DNA of 64,000 bases. It comes from Taudactylus pleione (lineage: Eukaryota > Chordata > Amphibia > Anura > Myobatrachidae). Under the pieces are notes generated by a model that was not told the DNA's origin, ran no database searches, and saw nothing but the letters and a program-made list of their open reading frames with translations. Made by a program: the position numbers and the translations under genes. This document shows positions 1 through 12,087 of this stretch, piece by piece. The stretch covers positions 1,674,001-1,738,000 of the forward strand of contig JAUIMM010000484.1 of assembly GCA_031769625.1 (NCBI GenBank). Direction: 5' to 3'. Each line of letters begins with the position of its first letter. Within the stretch, counting starts at the first letter, position 1.

Positions 1-1210
1 ACCGGCTGCCGCTGCTACCCCCCCTGGCGCTAAGGCCCTCCCCTGTTACTAAGCCCCTCCCCTGCGACCCCCCTCCCTTAATAGCACTTACCTGCTCTGG
101 TGATGTCTTTCATGCCTCCGGTCAGCTGATATCCCATACTGCACTGGACTCCCGATCACCTGATGACCGGGCCGCAGTGCAGCATGGGAGACCAGCTGAC
201 TGGAGGGGAGTCATCACCGGAGCCCCGACCACCGGTCCCTGGAGTCAGGTAAGTGAATTTTTTTTTTTTTACAATCTATCAGCTTGTTGTCTATTTAGAC
301 TACACAGCTGATCACTGGGACTGGCTCCGGGCTCTGCTCTGCCTTTTAGAGCAGAGTAGGAGTCCTGTAAGCGTGGGAGACCCTGGATAACGCCACCTCC
401 AGATGGCGTTATTATCACAGGGCTTTCCCCGGTATTTTTTTACAATTTATTTATAGTAACTTTGGTCGGATCACATTTCCCATTACAATTATGGGAAATG
501 CGATCTGCTTACTAAAAATAAGTGATACTTAGGGGATGGAGTAGAATTTTACAAATTCTACTCCAATTGCCCTGTAATAACTATAGGCGATACTAAAATA
601 ATGTGAAAAGGGTGTGAAAATACCCTTTTTCACTTTATTTTAGTAAAAATAATGTTAATAAATAGAGCTCAAAGACACAATTTTAAAGACTAATATGAAA
701 TATATTTTAACATGGTTGTCTATTTCATTGGGAAAATCTGCTTAGTTTTGACTGTACTTTAAAATGTTGCTGATTGTTGTCCCAGTCAGTATTCTCTGTG
801 GTGAGATTTTAGCCACAGGCTGAAAGGGTATCTGTGTATATTATATACTAAATATCAGTATTTATCTTTGGCTTCTTGCAGGTGACAGGTGCCATGTTGG
901 TGTGAACTAAATCACTGTTGCACTGCAAGCTATAAATTACCCAGAAGGTAATGACTGTGGCACTATGGGGCTTATCCAGAGTCTCCCGCACATCCGTTAT
1001 TTGCATTTGTGCATGCTCCATAGCTGAACGCAACTATCAGTTGCGCACAAATCAGCCTCATCCCCACTCTTGTGAATGAGTGGGTGTAACTGGGCGTACC
1101 TCTCAAGTCTTTATTTAAAAGAAAATTGGGGACGCAGCGTCTAAAAAATTGTAGTAACAGGTAGAATTACACTATTCCAGTCCTGGTCAAATTTTGGGCC
1201 TTCTGAGAGC
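1..1210. other. Intron sequence, no recognised feature
   Basis: This is METTL16 intron or later gene body. No exon-like reading frame was recognised. It contains T- and A-rich tracts and a short inverted repeat around 470-515 (CATTTCCCATTAC... with its complement). A C-rich block is at 1-110. Confidence 0.4.
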
Positions 1211-1412
1211 CTCATTTATCAATGAGTGTATAACTCAAAACTAGTGATAAATGTCACTGTGTATGATAAATGGTGCTCCAGCCAATCAGCTCTCAACTGT
1301 CATTTTTCTAACAGTTGACAGTTGGGAGCTGATTGGCTGGAGCACCATTTATCATAAAAACTGAAATGAAATATATCACTAGCTTTGAGTGATAAACTCG
1401 TTGATAAATGAG
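1211..1412. mobile_element. Fold-back MITE
   Basis: Inverted arms of about 39 bp at 1211-1249 (CTCATTTATCAATGAG...) and 1374-1412. Inner arms carry CCAATCAGCT and its complement, and are shared with the elements at 2115 and 50104. No clear target duplication is visible. Confidence 0.7.
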
Positions 1413-2114
1413 TATCTGAGTCGAATGCATCTGTGGCCATACATATAGATGCCGCAGCCTGCTGACTACTTTAAGCTAATGCGGGTATTCACCTGTCTGT
1501 GGCGATTATCCCCTGGTCTTCATGTAGGAGGCTGTGCCTCCCGCTGTTTTTCTCTCCACAGTCGTCATCATCAGTATTGGGACTAACACACACCCCCATT
1601 GCTGGCTGCAAAAGACCCGTTAAACAGGTATCCCGTCTGCACACGCCAAACAAGAAAAGAAGTCGGCCTACAAGTCTGCATTTGGACTTCTGTCTGGCTC
1701 AGAGTTCAGGACCTACGTGTTGCACAGGTTATTTCTGCCAGATAACGGCTAGTGTGGTGATTGTTTACACCGAACAGCCTTTTTACAGCTTCAATGTTTA
1801 AGAGCGTAAATCAGAGACAATCCTGTCAGAAACAGATTGTAAAATAACTACTTTGTGATATTTTATCGAATATAAAATAAACCTGCTCACCTCAACCTCT
1901 TTTTCAGCTGAAGACTGTCATGGATGATTCTCTTCACAAACTCCAACTCTCCCCCTTCAGCCATGATCTCAGTAATCCCGCCTGTGTTCACCGAACTGGG
2001 GGGTGGCCGGCGAGGGTTTCGCGAGTTGACTCCCTGTGAAGAAAGGTATTACGGTGTAAGAGGCCCATTTCCGCCACCAACAGAACCAGCAGCGCTGCCG
2101 TTAGAGGCAACTTA

Positions 2115-2291
2115 GGGGTTTATTTACTAAGCAGTGTTAGGAGACAAAGTGAAAGGAGATAAGGTACCAGCCAATCAGCTCCCAACTATCATTTTTCAAA
2201 CACAGCCTGTGACATGGCAGTTAGGAGCTGATTGGCTGGTACCTTATCTCATTTCACTTTGTCTCCTAACACTACTTAGTAAATAGACCCC
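2115..2291. mobile_element. Fold-back MITE, TTA target duplication
   Basis: Nearly perfect palindrome with GGGGTTTATTTACTAAG at the left and its complement ending GTAAATAGACCCC at the right. It is flanked by direct TTA at 2112-2114 and 2292-2294. The same family occurs at 50104-50302. It is non-coding and non-autonomous. Confidence 0.85.
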
Positions 2292-2340
2292 TTAGTCTAT
2301 TTAAACGGACTAATGTTCTGCAGTCAATTTCAGAGACTTA

Positions 2341-2663
2341 AGGCTCATACACACTAGACGATAAAGTGAACAATATGGACGATAACGATATCGTTTATAG
2401 CGTTCAATATCATCCAGTGTGTAGGTGCGATATCATTAACGATGCGTGCTCCCGCGGATCGTGAATGATGTCTGCCGTCGCCTGAACTTGTAGGACAATC
2501 TGACGATAGCAGCAGAGATTCTGCAGGTTCGGGATGTGGCAGGGTGACGTCACTGAACGATATCATTAGGGGTGTATGCTCAATGTTGTTCCCGACATTG
2601 AGCCCGGGAGTTCAAGGGATAACACTTAATGATATCGCTCACTCGTTAAGTGTGTATGAGCCT
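2341..2663. mobile_element. Harbinger-like MITE, TTA target duplication
   Basis: Terminal inverted repeats AGGCTCATACACACT and AGTGTGTATGAGCCT (with one extra inner difference). TTA flanks both sides (2338-2340, 2664-2666). The interior is rich in CGATATCGTT-type motifs shared with the elements at 39827 and 49621. The 3-bp TWA target suggests PIF/Harbinger mobilisation, which is inferred because no transposase is present. Confidence 0.8.
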
Positions 2664-2796
2664 TTATAAGGTTGTACCTGTATAGTAATTTAGGACCGAA
2701 AATCTGATAGAGGCAAGAAATAAAACCTATAAAATGAAACCTTGAGAGCATCCAATCACTGGAATAAACATAGATCACTGTGGCAAACAGAACTAT

Positions 2797-3334
2797 GGCC
2801 CTCATTCAGAGCCGTACGCTCTGAGCAGAGCGCACGCTCTGAATGAGGGCCGGGCTCCATTTTCATGGAGCGTCCTCCTGGACGCTCGTATAGCTGTGGG
2901 TCACCACCCACAGGCTATACGAGCGTGCATTGTGATGGCCGCGATGGTCGAGACCATCGCGACCATCAAAATTGCGAGCCGGAGCCTGCGGTTGAGGTTT
3001 TCAACCGCAAGCTCCGGAGTGATTTTGGCTCTATCAGAGCCAAAATCACTCCCACTGACATCACTAGTGATGTCAGTGGGCCGGCTTTTGACGGGAGGCG
3101 TTCCCGTGGGAACGCCCCCGTCAGGGAGGCACGCCCACCAAAGGGGGCGTGCTGTCAATCAACATTGACAGCACGCCCCCTTTGATCGGACACAACGAGC
3201 GAAGGAAAGTCCTTCGCTCGTCGCGTCTGGCGCATGCGCACGACGGAGCTCCCTCCGTCGTGCGCATGCTCAGTCCATAACATCGACCCACTTGCGAGCG
3301 GACAGCCGCTCGCGACTGGGTCTGAATCAGGCCC
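2797..3334. mobile_element. MITE, GGCCCTCATTCAG family, subfamily B
   Basis: The left end is GGCCCTCATTCAGAG and the right end is TCTGAATCAGGCCC. Both are flanked by TAT (2794-2796, 3335-3337). The interior is made of many nested palindromes and shares segments with 47965-48410 and 58685-59111 (for example GACCATCGCGACCATC). The predicted open frames here are by-products of the palindromes. Confidence 0.8.
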
Positions 3335-4632
3335 TATGACAGAAAGATAGATGGTGAAGTGTGTTATACCGGGGAAGCATTTGCTACTTAAAGTGACACT
3401 GTCCTTGCTGTAGAAACTGAAGCATAACACTAAAAAATAAAATCTAGGCACCACAGGTTTTCTTTGAGGACTAATATTACATAAGCCTTTTCCAGAGCAT
3501 TGTTAAAATACAGCGACAAGAACAATATAATTTCCTTCAGGGAGGCACAGTGCATCCTGTACAACAACCAATAATTATATTGGCAGTTTACTAAACTTGC
3601 ACAAGACAAAGAATAACCAATAAATAACAGTTTCAAAGTGTTTTCAATTGTTTACAACACCTTGTAACCTTCCACAATTGGTGGATTATGATAATAATCA
3701 GATTTTCCCAGGCCCAGTGGCATATTATAGTATTGGCATTGTAAACAACCACCCAGGATCCTTATTTATGGAGGCCCTATGAAAGTACATAAATGTACAG
3801 GCCGACTGTAAACCATTTCAATAACTTGTTTCAACAGCTGGCCAGTGACCCCAAAGAAGAAACTACTCATCCAACCAGGAGCTGCTCACTGCTTTGTGAC
3901 ATGCAACACTGACAAGGATCTGGGAATGAACAAGAAACTCCGGGCTGAATACTGACTGAAGCTGCCCTCTAAATAGTTGGAGCAAATATGATTGTGACAT
4001 CTGGAAATAGGTTGCACAGAGCGAAGGACTCATTTGCTTGCTTGACGCTGTCATTCAGTTTCACAGTTACAAATGTTGTGAGGCTGTGTCGAGAACGGAC
4101 ATTTGAATGTTGCCAATTACACAAATTTATTTTATCTATTACATTTATCAGTATTTAGGTGTGAACGGCAGCAGCGGTAGTCATAGGGACCAATGATGTT
4201 TGAGAGGTTTTAAAACAGAGCGTTCCATTGGTTAATTGGATTGTAAAATGTCCAGTCTACAATACTGTCACTGAGTTCTATTGTGAGGTATTGATGGAAT
4301 TAACGTGCTAGCAACAGTGTGAGCTTCAGGTAACACGCATATCCAAGGGACAGCCCATTTATAAGTCTACTAAGTATTCCCAGTATAGTATTTTTAATAT
4401 TAGTAGTTTTGCAGAACGAAGACTATAGCTTTATACATGAAAAAGCACTGGAGTACACATAATAGTTTAATAAGCAGGGCGTAATTTTACCTACTTATGT
4501 TAATTGTAGAAATAACTAAACAACATTGTAAAAACTATGAATTCAGTCAGTAGCCATCACTTTTAAAGTGCTGAAATAGTCCTGAAATAGAATTCACAAT
4601 CTCAAGATTAGACAGAGTAGAGGCCATAGTAC
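3335..4632. other. Intron sequence, no recognised feature
   Basis: AT-rich unique-looking intron sequence. No exon, RNA gene or clear repeat was recognised. Confidence 0.4.
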
Positions 4633-4748
4633 CTGGGCTTCCATCTCATTGGCAAAGAAAGGAGGATTGCACATACAGAAATCGTAAATGATGCCAGACT
4701 CTTCTTTTAGCGCATCCATTAGAAGCGTTTTCTGGGGGACTTTAACCA
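4633..4748 (-). CDS. METTL16: METTL16 coding exon 4 (NPPF catalytic motif)
   Basis: This exon encodes the end of Val157 and residues 158-195. It contains CMCNPPFFAN, with N184-P185-P186-F187 being the methyl-transfer motif typical of the METTL16 family; the count from the start ATG reproduces the human numbering. On the minus strand the acceptor is a long T-rich tract ending in AG at 4750-4749. The donor is GTACTA at 4632, a GT donor but weaker than consensus. The exon ends in phase 0 after Glu-Ala-Gln. The T-rich tract sits against A10/T10 homopolymers, so indels are easy here. The next exon is not identified in 1-4632. Confidence 0.95.
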
Positions 4749-5436
4749 CTAAAAAAAAAATTTTTTTTTTAGCGACTGTACATAAAACATTCATTGTATT
4801 ACAGCGTGATCTCATTAACAAGAATACTGAAGTTAGTCAATTCTAGAAAAAAAGCAAACAAAATGTATGATGCATAAACCAAACATGGGCTATTGCTAAC
4901 ATATGTATTTTACAAAGGCTTCATAGACTCCATAAGCTCCTCTTTATCTCACCTATTACAAAAACAAAAGCAATTTATAGTTTTCTCTACGACTTTTAAA
5001 CACTACTCTTCAGTACTATTTATGAGAAGATAAAACCTGCTCAGCAAACCAGAACAAAAACCAACATGAACTAAGTGATGACTGAAGGGACCATAATCAA
5101 CTAAATAAGAAGCCCAAAAGAGGGATAATGGAGCCACTCGGTGATGGGCCACAAGGGACTTCCCAGCCTCCCCTGCCAAGGCAGAAAGCTGCTCCAGGTT
5201 GATACGTACAGAAATGAACAATGACAAATTTGATTTCCTTCCTGTTAATAGACCACTGTTTAACCTTGTGTGTGGTCCCTTCTGTTTGGTTGTCTGAGAA
5301 ATCCCATGTGATGGCCATTAAGTGATGGCAGGCAGCCAGTCATCTCAAGACAGTCGCATGGGGGCCTATCCACCGGACAGTTTATGAAGGAGAATCTACG
5401 AGATTTGATGTATCCCAGGGACCAGAAATAAGGGGC

Positions 5437-5530
5437 TCAATTATCATTATTATCATCCTTTATTTTTAAAGCGCCACAAAGTTTCTGCAGGGCCGTACAG
5501 GAAATATACACAAAAAAAGTACATCATGAC
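5437..5530. repeat. SINE 3'-tail fragment
   Basis: ATTATTATCATCCTTTATTT followed by AAAGCGCCACAAAGTTTCTGC resembles the tail end of the tRNA-derived SINE at 13142-13481. Only the tail is preserved. Confidence 0.4.
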
Positions 5531-5689
5531 TTATCAGTGAAATAGTAACTGTAAAAGTTCACATATCTTTGGAGCACTACATAGTTTATAAACAGAAACT
5601 AGGTAGGACATGGACTAGAGGCTAGGGAACTCACTGCACCCTGCCTGGAAAGTGGAGGGGAAGACAGTTCAGCACTCAATGAGCCTCTA

Positions 5690-5995
5690 GCCAATTAATA
5701 CCGGGAACACAATGGAGAGATGTGTACCCGGACAAAATGACAGCCAACGGGCTGACATCGTATACGTGATACACATCAGAACGATGTAATGAAAGATGGA
5801 ACGATCCCTCGTTCCATCCTTCATTACCTTGCATGGCGCAGCACGAGATATCGTCCGATTGGAGATATCGCTAACGGTCCACGGGAGCGCGCAGATTGGC
5901 CATACACACTCAACGATCTGGCAGATATGTTGTTCCGATTTAGCTGGAAGAGACATATCGGGCCGATATTGCTCAAGGAGGCAGACACTCTCAAA
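5690..5995. mobile_element. Degenerate inverted-repeat element
   Basis: Contains matched inverted pieces: CATCAGAACGATGTAATGAAAG, broken into GATGGAACGATCCCTC and its complement around 5790-5830, and repeated GATATCG motifs like those inside the Harbinger-like MITEs. The ends could not be fixed. Confidence 0.35.
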
Positions 5996-6653
5996 CTCTC
6001 CTGTAAGGAGACCAGGGTGATGTCAGTAAATATAAAGTCACTTTACTTCCTTGCACTCCTTGGTAACCATGCCTAACAGCAGAGAAGTATATGAGGGGAC
6101 AGTGTGTGTATATAACAGAATAGAGAAAGGACAAACTGCAAAAAAAACCCAACACTGCAAACAGCCCATAATCAATTATTCCCTTACCCACCAGAAACAG
6201 GTTACTGGCTACCACAGCAAGGGCCTCAAAAATGAAGTTGCCAATGGTAATAAATCAAGGTGGACATTGGCATCCTCTACCCTCTGCACTCCATCCCTGC
6301 TCCCTGCAGTATTTTATGGCTATAGAGGCAACGGTGCTGTACATTGGAATGGTTAGAGGAGGGTAAAGGGCCAGTGCAGCTGTAAAGAAGATCCAATATG
6401 CCCTCCATACAACACAACTAACCCCAGCGTGTCTGTATCCTCTTTCATTTATGCATTATAGGCCTCACTTTATAGTTCGTAGAAAATTCAGGTACCAGTG
6501 CAAAATTGCCACTGACCAAAACCATATTGCACAGTAAGGGGTGCAAATACTACTTCCAATACTGGCTGCTTTTGCACCTAGCACTAATACTGGGCAGCTT
6601 TATCTTTACACAGCGACTTAGAGATAAGCTAGTGCATCCCTATCCAACTCTAA

Positions 6654-7902
6654 AGGCCCCCATACATGGTGCGATTTGCAAACGATCCAATGTCATTTGC
6701 AATCTCCCTTGAACTCTCTCCAGCAGCTGAAGTGAACGATGTGAAGCAAAAGCAGCACGATGTTCACCCAATCTATCGTGCACGATCTAATTATTTGAAC
6801 ATTCATTAAATTGGGTGTGATATGACACAGATGCAGGCTCGGATCTGGGAGATCCGTGCTACATGCATCTGTGTCAATAAACACAGAAGCACGGATGGGA
6901 TCATGGAGAAGGGGACCGTTGGGCTTCAGGGATACATGAGTATGAGAGATAGTGCGTGTACTGTACATGTGTGTGTGCATGTATGTATGTTTTAATAAAA
7001 GTCTACTTCCTACGGTGAGTGTGTTCTGTGTTTTTTTTTTTAATATTGCTTTTGCTGTGGAACTACAGGTACCAGTGGGCCCGTAATGCCCCGCATGCTG
7101 GTACTTGTGGTTCTCCATCTACCAGAATGAGGAGGAGGCTTGCTGTGACCTGACAATATTTTTACTTTTGTCAAATGCACTACACTATCAACCCGGCACC
7201 CACCGTCCCAGGGGTGCCAGGGATAGCCCCAGGCTATTAACCTAGACCTGGGGCGCCCTGGAGAGTGCGACCTCTTTATTGGGGGGATCCCCAGCCACCC
7301 AGGGATCCCCGGCCTGGGCTGACTAGTGGTCAGAGCTAATGCTTCGGCTGGGGGACCCGTGAAAGGGCTCTCCTGGCTGTGGCATTATACCGCCCCCCCC
7401 CCCCCCGCTAGAATAAGTCCGATGCTCCTTCTGGATAATACAGGGGAATCCTACTCATTTTTTTCCCATGTATTTCCAGAACCGGATCAGAGTCCAGTGC
7501 TGGTTGCGCAAAATACGGGGGGCCCCTACGTTATTTGTCCCCCGTATTTTGGCAGCCGGAACTGGTTGTTCTTTGGGGGGGCCATGCCGTTTTTTCCCTT
7601 TTTTTTTTTTTTTTTTTAAACACAGGAATTATTTTATTTACCCATAGCAGCACAGACGGGTCTCACTGATCCCTGGTCCATGCTACATGCATCTGTATCG
7701 TGCATGACATAGGTCTGTGTGCACATACACAGAACGATGTCATTCAAATCGTTAAAGATAGGTCGATATCTTCCTGCAGGTTCAATTGATTAGCGGCGAC
7801 GATGTACGACGGCACTTATTACACGATTGGTCATTCCAATCGATTGAAAACGGCCAAATCGTGTAAAAAAAATAAAATAAATCGCACCGTGTATGGGAGC
7901 CT
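6654..7902. mobile_element. Harbinger-like DNA transposon, non-autonomous, TAA target duplication
   Basis: Terminal repeats AGGCCCCCATACATGGTGCG at the left and CGCACCGTGTATGGGAGCCT at the right. They are flanked by TAA at 6651-6653 and 7903-7905. The 1.25-kb interior carries GC-rich blocks with internal inverted repeats (around 7200-7560) and homopolymers at 7390 and 7600. No transposase frame is left. It split an older repeat whose pieces lie at about 6490-6650 and after 7905; the left piece resembles 53430-53560. Confidence 0.8.
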
Positions 7903-8119
7903 TAAACCGAGCCACTATTTGAAGTTTGCCTTCACTGCAGAGCAACACTGTTGTACCGAGGTGCAAAATCACACAATCTAGCTGGATTTATCCTACTCCA
8001 CACGAAGCTCTATGCATCCATTTATTGTACAGCGAGGCAGAGCAGCCAGTGTCACATTACTGTTCCGTATTCAGCATGATAAAGGTCTGCGACACACTAA
8101 GAAAGTGAGTGATGAATAC

Positions 8120-8260
8120 CTTTAATGAGATCTGCCAGGTTATTCTGCTCCACATTTTTCTTGGCATAATTAAAGCAGATGTCGTCCACTTCGGTTGCAA
8201 GGAAATACCAGCCGTTCAGTGTGGCCCCCAGCAATGGATAGATGCAGGATGCTCCTGTAC
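8120..8260 (-). CDS. METTL16: METTL16 coding exon 3 (SAM-binding core)
   Basis: This exon encodes residues 110-157 (both end codons split), beginning GTGASCIYPLLG and including LATEVDD and FNYAKKNVEQNN. The Gly-Thr-Gly-Ala-Ser stretch continues the S-adenosylmethionine-binding motif I that starts at the end of exon 2. The acidic TEVDD segment follows strand beta-2 of the Rossmann fold. The acceptor TTCTCCTCAG ends at 8261 and the donor GTATTC starts at 8119. The exon is 141 nt (2+138+1), so its phases fit exons 2 and 4. No substitution looks damaging; Leu-Ala-Asp-Leu-Ile-Lys closes the exon. Confidence 0.96.
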
Positions 8261-8432
8261 CTGAGGAGAACATTAACCAAAGGAGAAATGAGCAAGCTGT
8301 CCTACATGGCCCAAGACCAATGTCAGTATTCAGCTGGAGAGTTTTTACCATACAGGGAAACCTCAGATGGAAGCTCATTACAAAAACAACGTATTTTAAT
8401 AAAACATTAATGAACAATGATAACAACATGAG

Positions 8433-8901
8433 GGGCTGATTCAGAGATGCCGTAACTCTGTTTTGGGGACAGATCTAGTGAATTTTAGCACTGCAAATGT
8501 ACTGTGGATGTGCGCACGCAATTATGCGCAACTACGGGTGACAAAGTCATGCACAATTCGATCGCTTCTCCAACTGAGGCTGAATGGGTGTAAAATAGGT
8601 GGCAACAGGGTGCTTGCACCTAGGCTAAGTGTTCGGAGGGCATATTGTGGCGGTGGAACGGTTGGTTAGGTTAAGTTGAGAGCACGTAAAGCGCCACCTG
8701 ATTTTGGACGGATCTGTTGCACCAGGTTTTCCCCGTGCATGCACGTGGATAGCGTTGACTTACTTCAGTAAGTGTATGACCAAGGCGATGCACGGGCAAA
8801 GATGCATACAATACTGCATACGGGCGAACATTAACCTTTTTCCCCGTGCATGCCATGCGAACACGATTGCGGCAGACTTGTGAGCAACTCTCAATCAGCC
8901 C
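8433..8901. mobile_element. MITE-like element, GGGCTGATTCAGAG ends
   Basis: Inverted ends GGGCTGATTCAGAG and CTCTCAATCAGCCC. It belongs to the GGGCCTGATTCAG group but no clean target duplication remains. It starts about 170 bp upstream of exon 3 on the minus strand. Confidence 0.6.
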
Positions 8902-9688
8902 TGTAATGTGTTTACAAAAAAATTACATTTTATTTAAATAAAGCCAAGATATTCTGCAGAGCTACACAGGAGTAATGCAGACATACATATTAACAGACGA
9001 AAGAGACCATTATACGGGCTGAACACATCAAGAACATAATGGATTGCTCATTACAGTATAATTTTTTTTTTTGCACACATACCACATTGGAATATAGAAA
9101 CACAGTTCTTAAGTAAAGCTCAAGTTTTTCTAGATATTTATAGTAAAATTGAAGACACACCCCGATTATGTTTCTCTAGTTTACACAACTAACGTCCCGG
9201 AGGGGAAACTGCGCTCTGGTTTACCGCGCAGTGCATTAATGCGATGTCATTGGTGGCTGGGGTACAGTCACACCTTCCTACTTTCACTCTCACTGAAGCA
9301 AAGCATTTAGCATTTGATCTTCAATTCCTTTCATTAGAACTTTTCCAAAATGAAAAAAATAATTATGTTCAATATAATAAGCAACAAATCATTTATTAAT
9401 TCTCAGGAAATAAAAGGATGTTCCCACAATTAGATAGATCAATAAGCAGCAGGACGGGCAAGGTAATCATAATAATTAAGTGTATGGGAAGCACAGTCTT
9501 AGGTGCCGACATGTCCTTGGAAGGCCGGGAAAAGATCTCATTAGTGAATACCGCTCGTTACAATTAGGATGGCTAGCTGCTTAAGCAGGACCAACCGTAA
9601 AACCACTCTAGTGCCATTTCCATATTGCAATCCCTAATTTACAATTGTGTAACTTGGACATGAATTGAGCACATTGAGACAGGATTTC

Positions 9689-10555
9689 CATATCAGTACA
9701 GAAATAGAGACACAGTGTTTGCAGCCCTCTGTGATCCATTAGTGCAATGCTTCCTGTATTACCAGCTGAAATTATGAATTGTACAGAGATGATGGCAACC
9801 GTGCTTATTACTGTAGAGTATATAGCAAACATCACAACACTTAGGGGTAGATTTACGAAGGATTGGGTTGTCAAAACAGACAATCATCAGTGCCTTTGAC
9901 CTATGAATTTAAAAAAGAGCAAGAGATATTAATGCTAAACAAGCCTGATTTAGCATTTATATCTAGTGCCGTTTTAAATCCATCGGTCAAAGTTGCCAAC
10001 AATTGGCAGCTTTGACAAGCAGCTGGTTAGTATATTTACCTGGCACTACAGAAAAATGGAGCAGCCATTAGTATTACTAATAGTTTTCTGTGAGTGAGTC
10101 AGATTACTCCACAGCACCATAGGAAACGGAATCAGTATGATTTACCGCCGGACCCATGCCCGGCTGTTGGAATCCCAACAGCGGCATCCCGGCAGAGGAG
10201 GTAATCCCGATCGTCCAAGGTAAGTATTGTCTAACCTAATTCTACCCCCTAACCCTCCCTTAGGGGTGCCTAAACCTAACCCCCCCCTTCCCCGCCCCCT
10301 AAACCTAAGTCCCCCGGGGGGTTGCCTAACCATTGGTCCCCCCCCCTGGGGGTGCCTAACGCTGACCCTCCCTTCCCCTAGCCTAAACCCAACCTCCCGG
10401 GGGGGTGCTTAATCCTAAATCCCCCCCAGGAACCCTAAACCGAACCAGAGCCGGCTATCCGCGCTCGGAGTCCCTTCGATCGGGATGCCGGGTGCCTAAT
10501 GCACTAATGGATCGCAGAGGGCTGCAAACACTGTCTCTATTTCTGTACAGATATG
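9689..10555. repeat. Inverted 57-bp arms around a C-rich insertion
   Basis: 9689-9746 is the reverse complement of 10500-10555 (TGCACTAATGGATC... CAGTACAGATATG with few mismatches). The spacer includes a strongly C-rich block at 10231-10470 with recurring GCCTAAACC and CCCTAACCC strings and runs of 7-9 C. The C-block frames are not credible proteins. Confidence 0.6.
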
Positions 10556-10639
10556 AAAATATAGACGCCTGTCATTTAACCCTCGCCGGGATTAAGCAGT
10601 AGGGAAGCCGGCTGTCGGAATTAGGTCCGCCGGCTTCCC

Positions 10640-11828
10640 GACTGCATACCTTGGAAACAAACACAGTAATAGAGACTGGGTGCCAACAGACAAATAAGTA
10701 AGGTTTCCTGCTTGCAAGCAAGAAATGTAAAATCATTCAATGCCTCCCATATACAGGGTCAATAGTAAGAAGGTTAGACCCAACTCCGGATGGATCCACA
10801 CTCGTGTTCCTCCACAGAGCACGAAATGGACCAAAACTGGTTTTACTGATCCCTGTGATAATGCGGAAAGGCAAGTCACAGGTGGGTAGCTAAAGACAAA
10901 TGACTGTTCTCAGACTAAAATGCAGCCTACATCTATACAGTGAATAGCTAGATGTGATCCTAAGGGTGTAAAGTGTTGTGCTGAATGCACTGAAAATTAA
11001 AAACCACGTGTGGGGCTTTATTTTAGAGTGAGAAAAGTGCACTATCCTACTTAATGGGGGTGTCAATAGAATGAAAATAACGGGGACTTCCAAATAAAAA
11101 CAGAACTATGGAACAGTGATAACTAATACCAAAAATATAGAATGCCGAGTCAGTGACTCCTCTCACCAGCTGATCAGGAGCTTAAAACAATATTCCAATA
11201 ATGTAATGTATTGCCAAGGACAGTAGTTGCTGACCAGTCTCCTTTTGGGTCTGTATGTCACAATTTCTAAAGTTACTTACAATATAATTTAAGGTGTTCC
11301 CTATTCACTGGACCACAGCACATCAGATGGCAACACAAACATTATAGAACATATGAATTCTCATCTGTATGCGGTCTAATTTTACTAAGTAGCCTATATC
11401 CACCTCAGAATGTGATACTGCAGCCCCTATAACAATACTGCAGCTCCAGCTGAATGTGCCTCTCAACATGGCCTTCTAGTAGGCTCAACGAGACAATATC
11501 AACCCCGGAGTTAAACTTGCATTATGGCTAGATAGCACATCAATGCCAGAAGACACTTTACATTCCGTCCAGATACCTTCCTATAGTGTTCATAGTACTG
11601 GGATAGGAAACTGGGACGTTTTTAAACCATTTCATGTCCTTAAAAGGAGGGCCGACTAGTAAAAGTTGAACCCTTGGGAGTAATATGGCTTCATAAGCAG
11701 TAGTACAAGAATAAAAAGTAATTTATGGGTAGCAGGATCTCCTTAAACAAGCCAAGAAATTATAGAATGTGCATCCAATGCTAGTTTTTATGAAAGTCAT
11801 AAGAAGGGGGTAATCCAAACATAAGTAA
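10640..11828. other. Intron sequence, no recognised feature
   Basis: Unique-looking AT-rich METTL16 intron 2 sequence. Nothing recognised. Confidence 0.4.
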
Positions 11829-12087
11829 TGGTGCATACACACGGTCACATTTTTCGTCAGATCTGAACGATAACGATTTAAAAAAATAGTTCAATCCTTC
11901 ATATCTGAATGAAAATCTGACATATCTGAATGATGGATGATGAACGATGCGCGTTCCCGATGGTCAGATAACGATATCTGACATCTGATGCGTTTGTAGT
12001 CAGACTTGGGACGATTCCATTCATTTTAATGCAGTCAAAAAACGTTCATCTGAAAGATCTGACAAATCTGACCGTGTTTATGCTCCA
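11829..12087. mobile_element. Harbinger-like MITE, TAA target duplication
   Basis: Ends TGGTGCATACACACGGTCA and TGACCGTGTTTATGCTCCA. TAA is at 11826-11828 and 12088-12090. The interior repeats ATCTGAACGAT/ATCTGAC motifs. Confidence 0.8.

Noticed and set aside
1499..2115. 100- and 63-codon plus-strand frames with GC-rich coding look
   Set aside because: No recognisable domain, no convincing splice context and no agreement with the METTL16 strand.
1..4632. METTL16 exon 5 and later exons
   Set aside because: Searched for the conserved continuation after NPPFFAN...EA on the minus strand; nothing resembling it was found.
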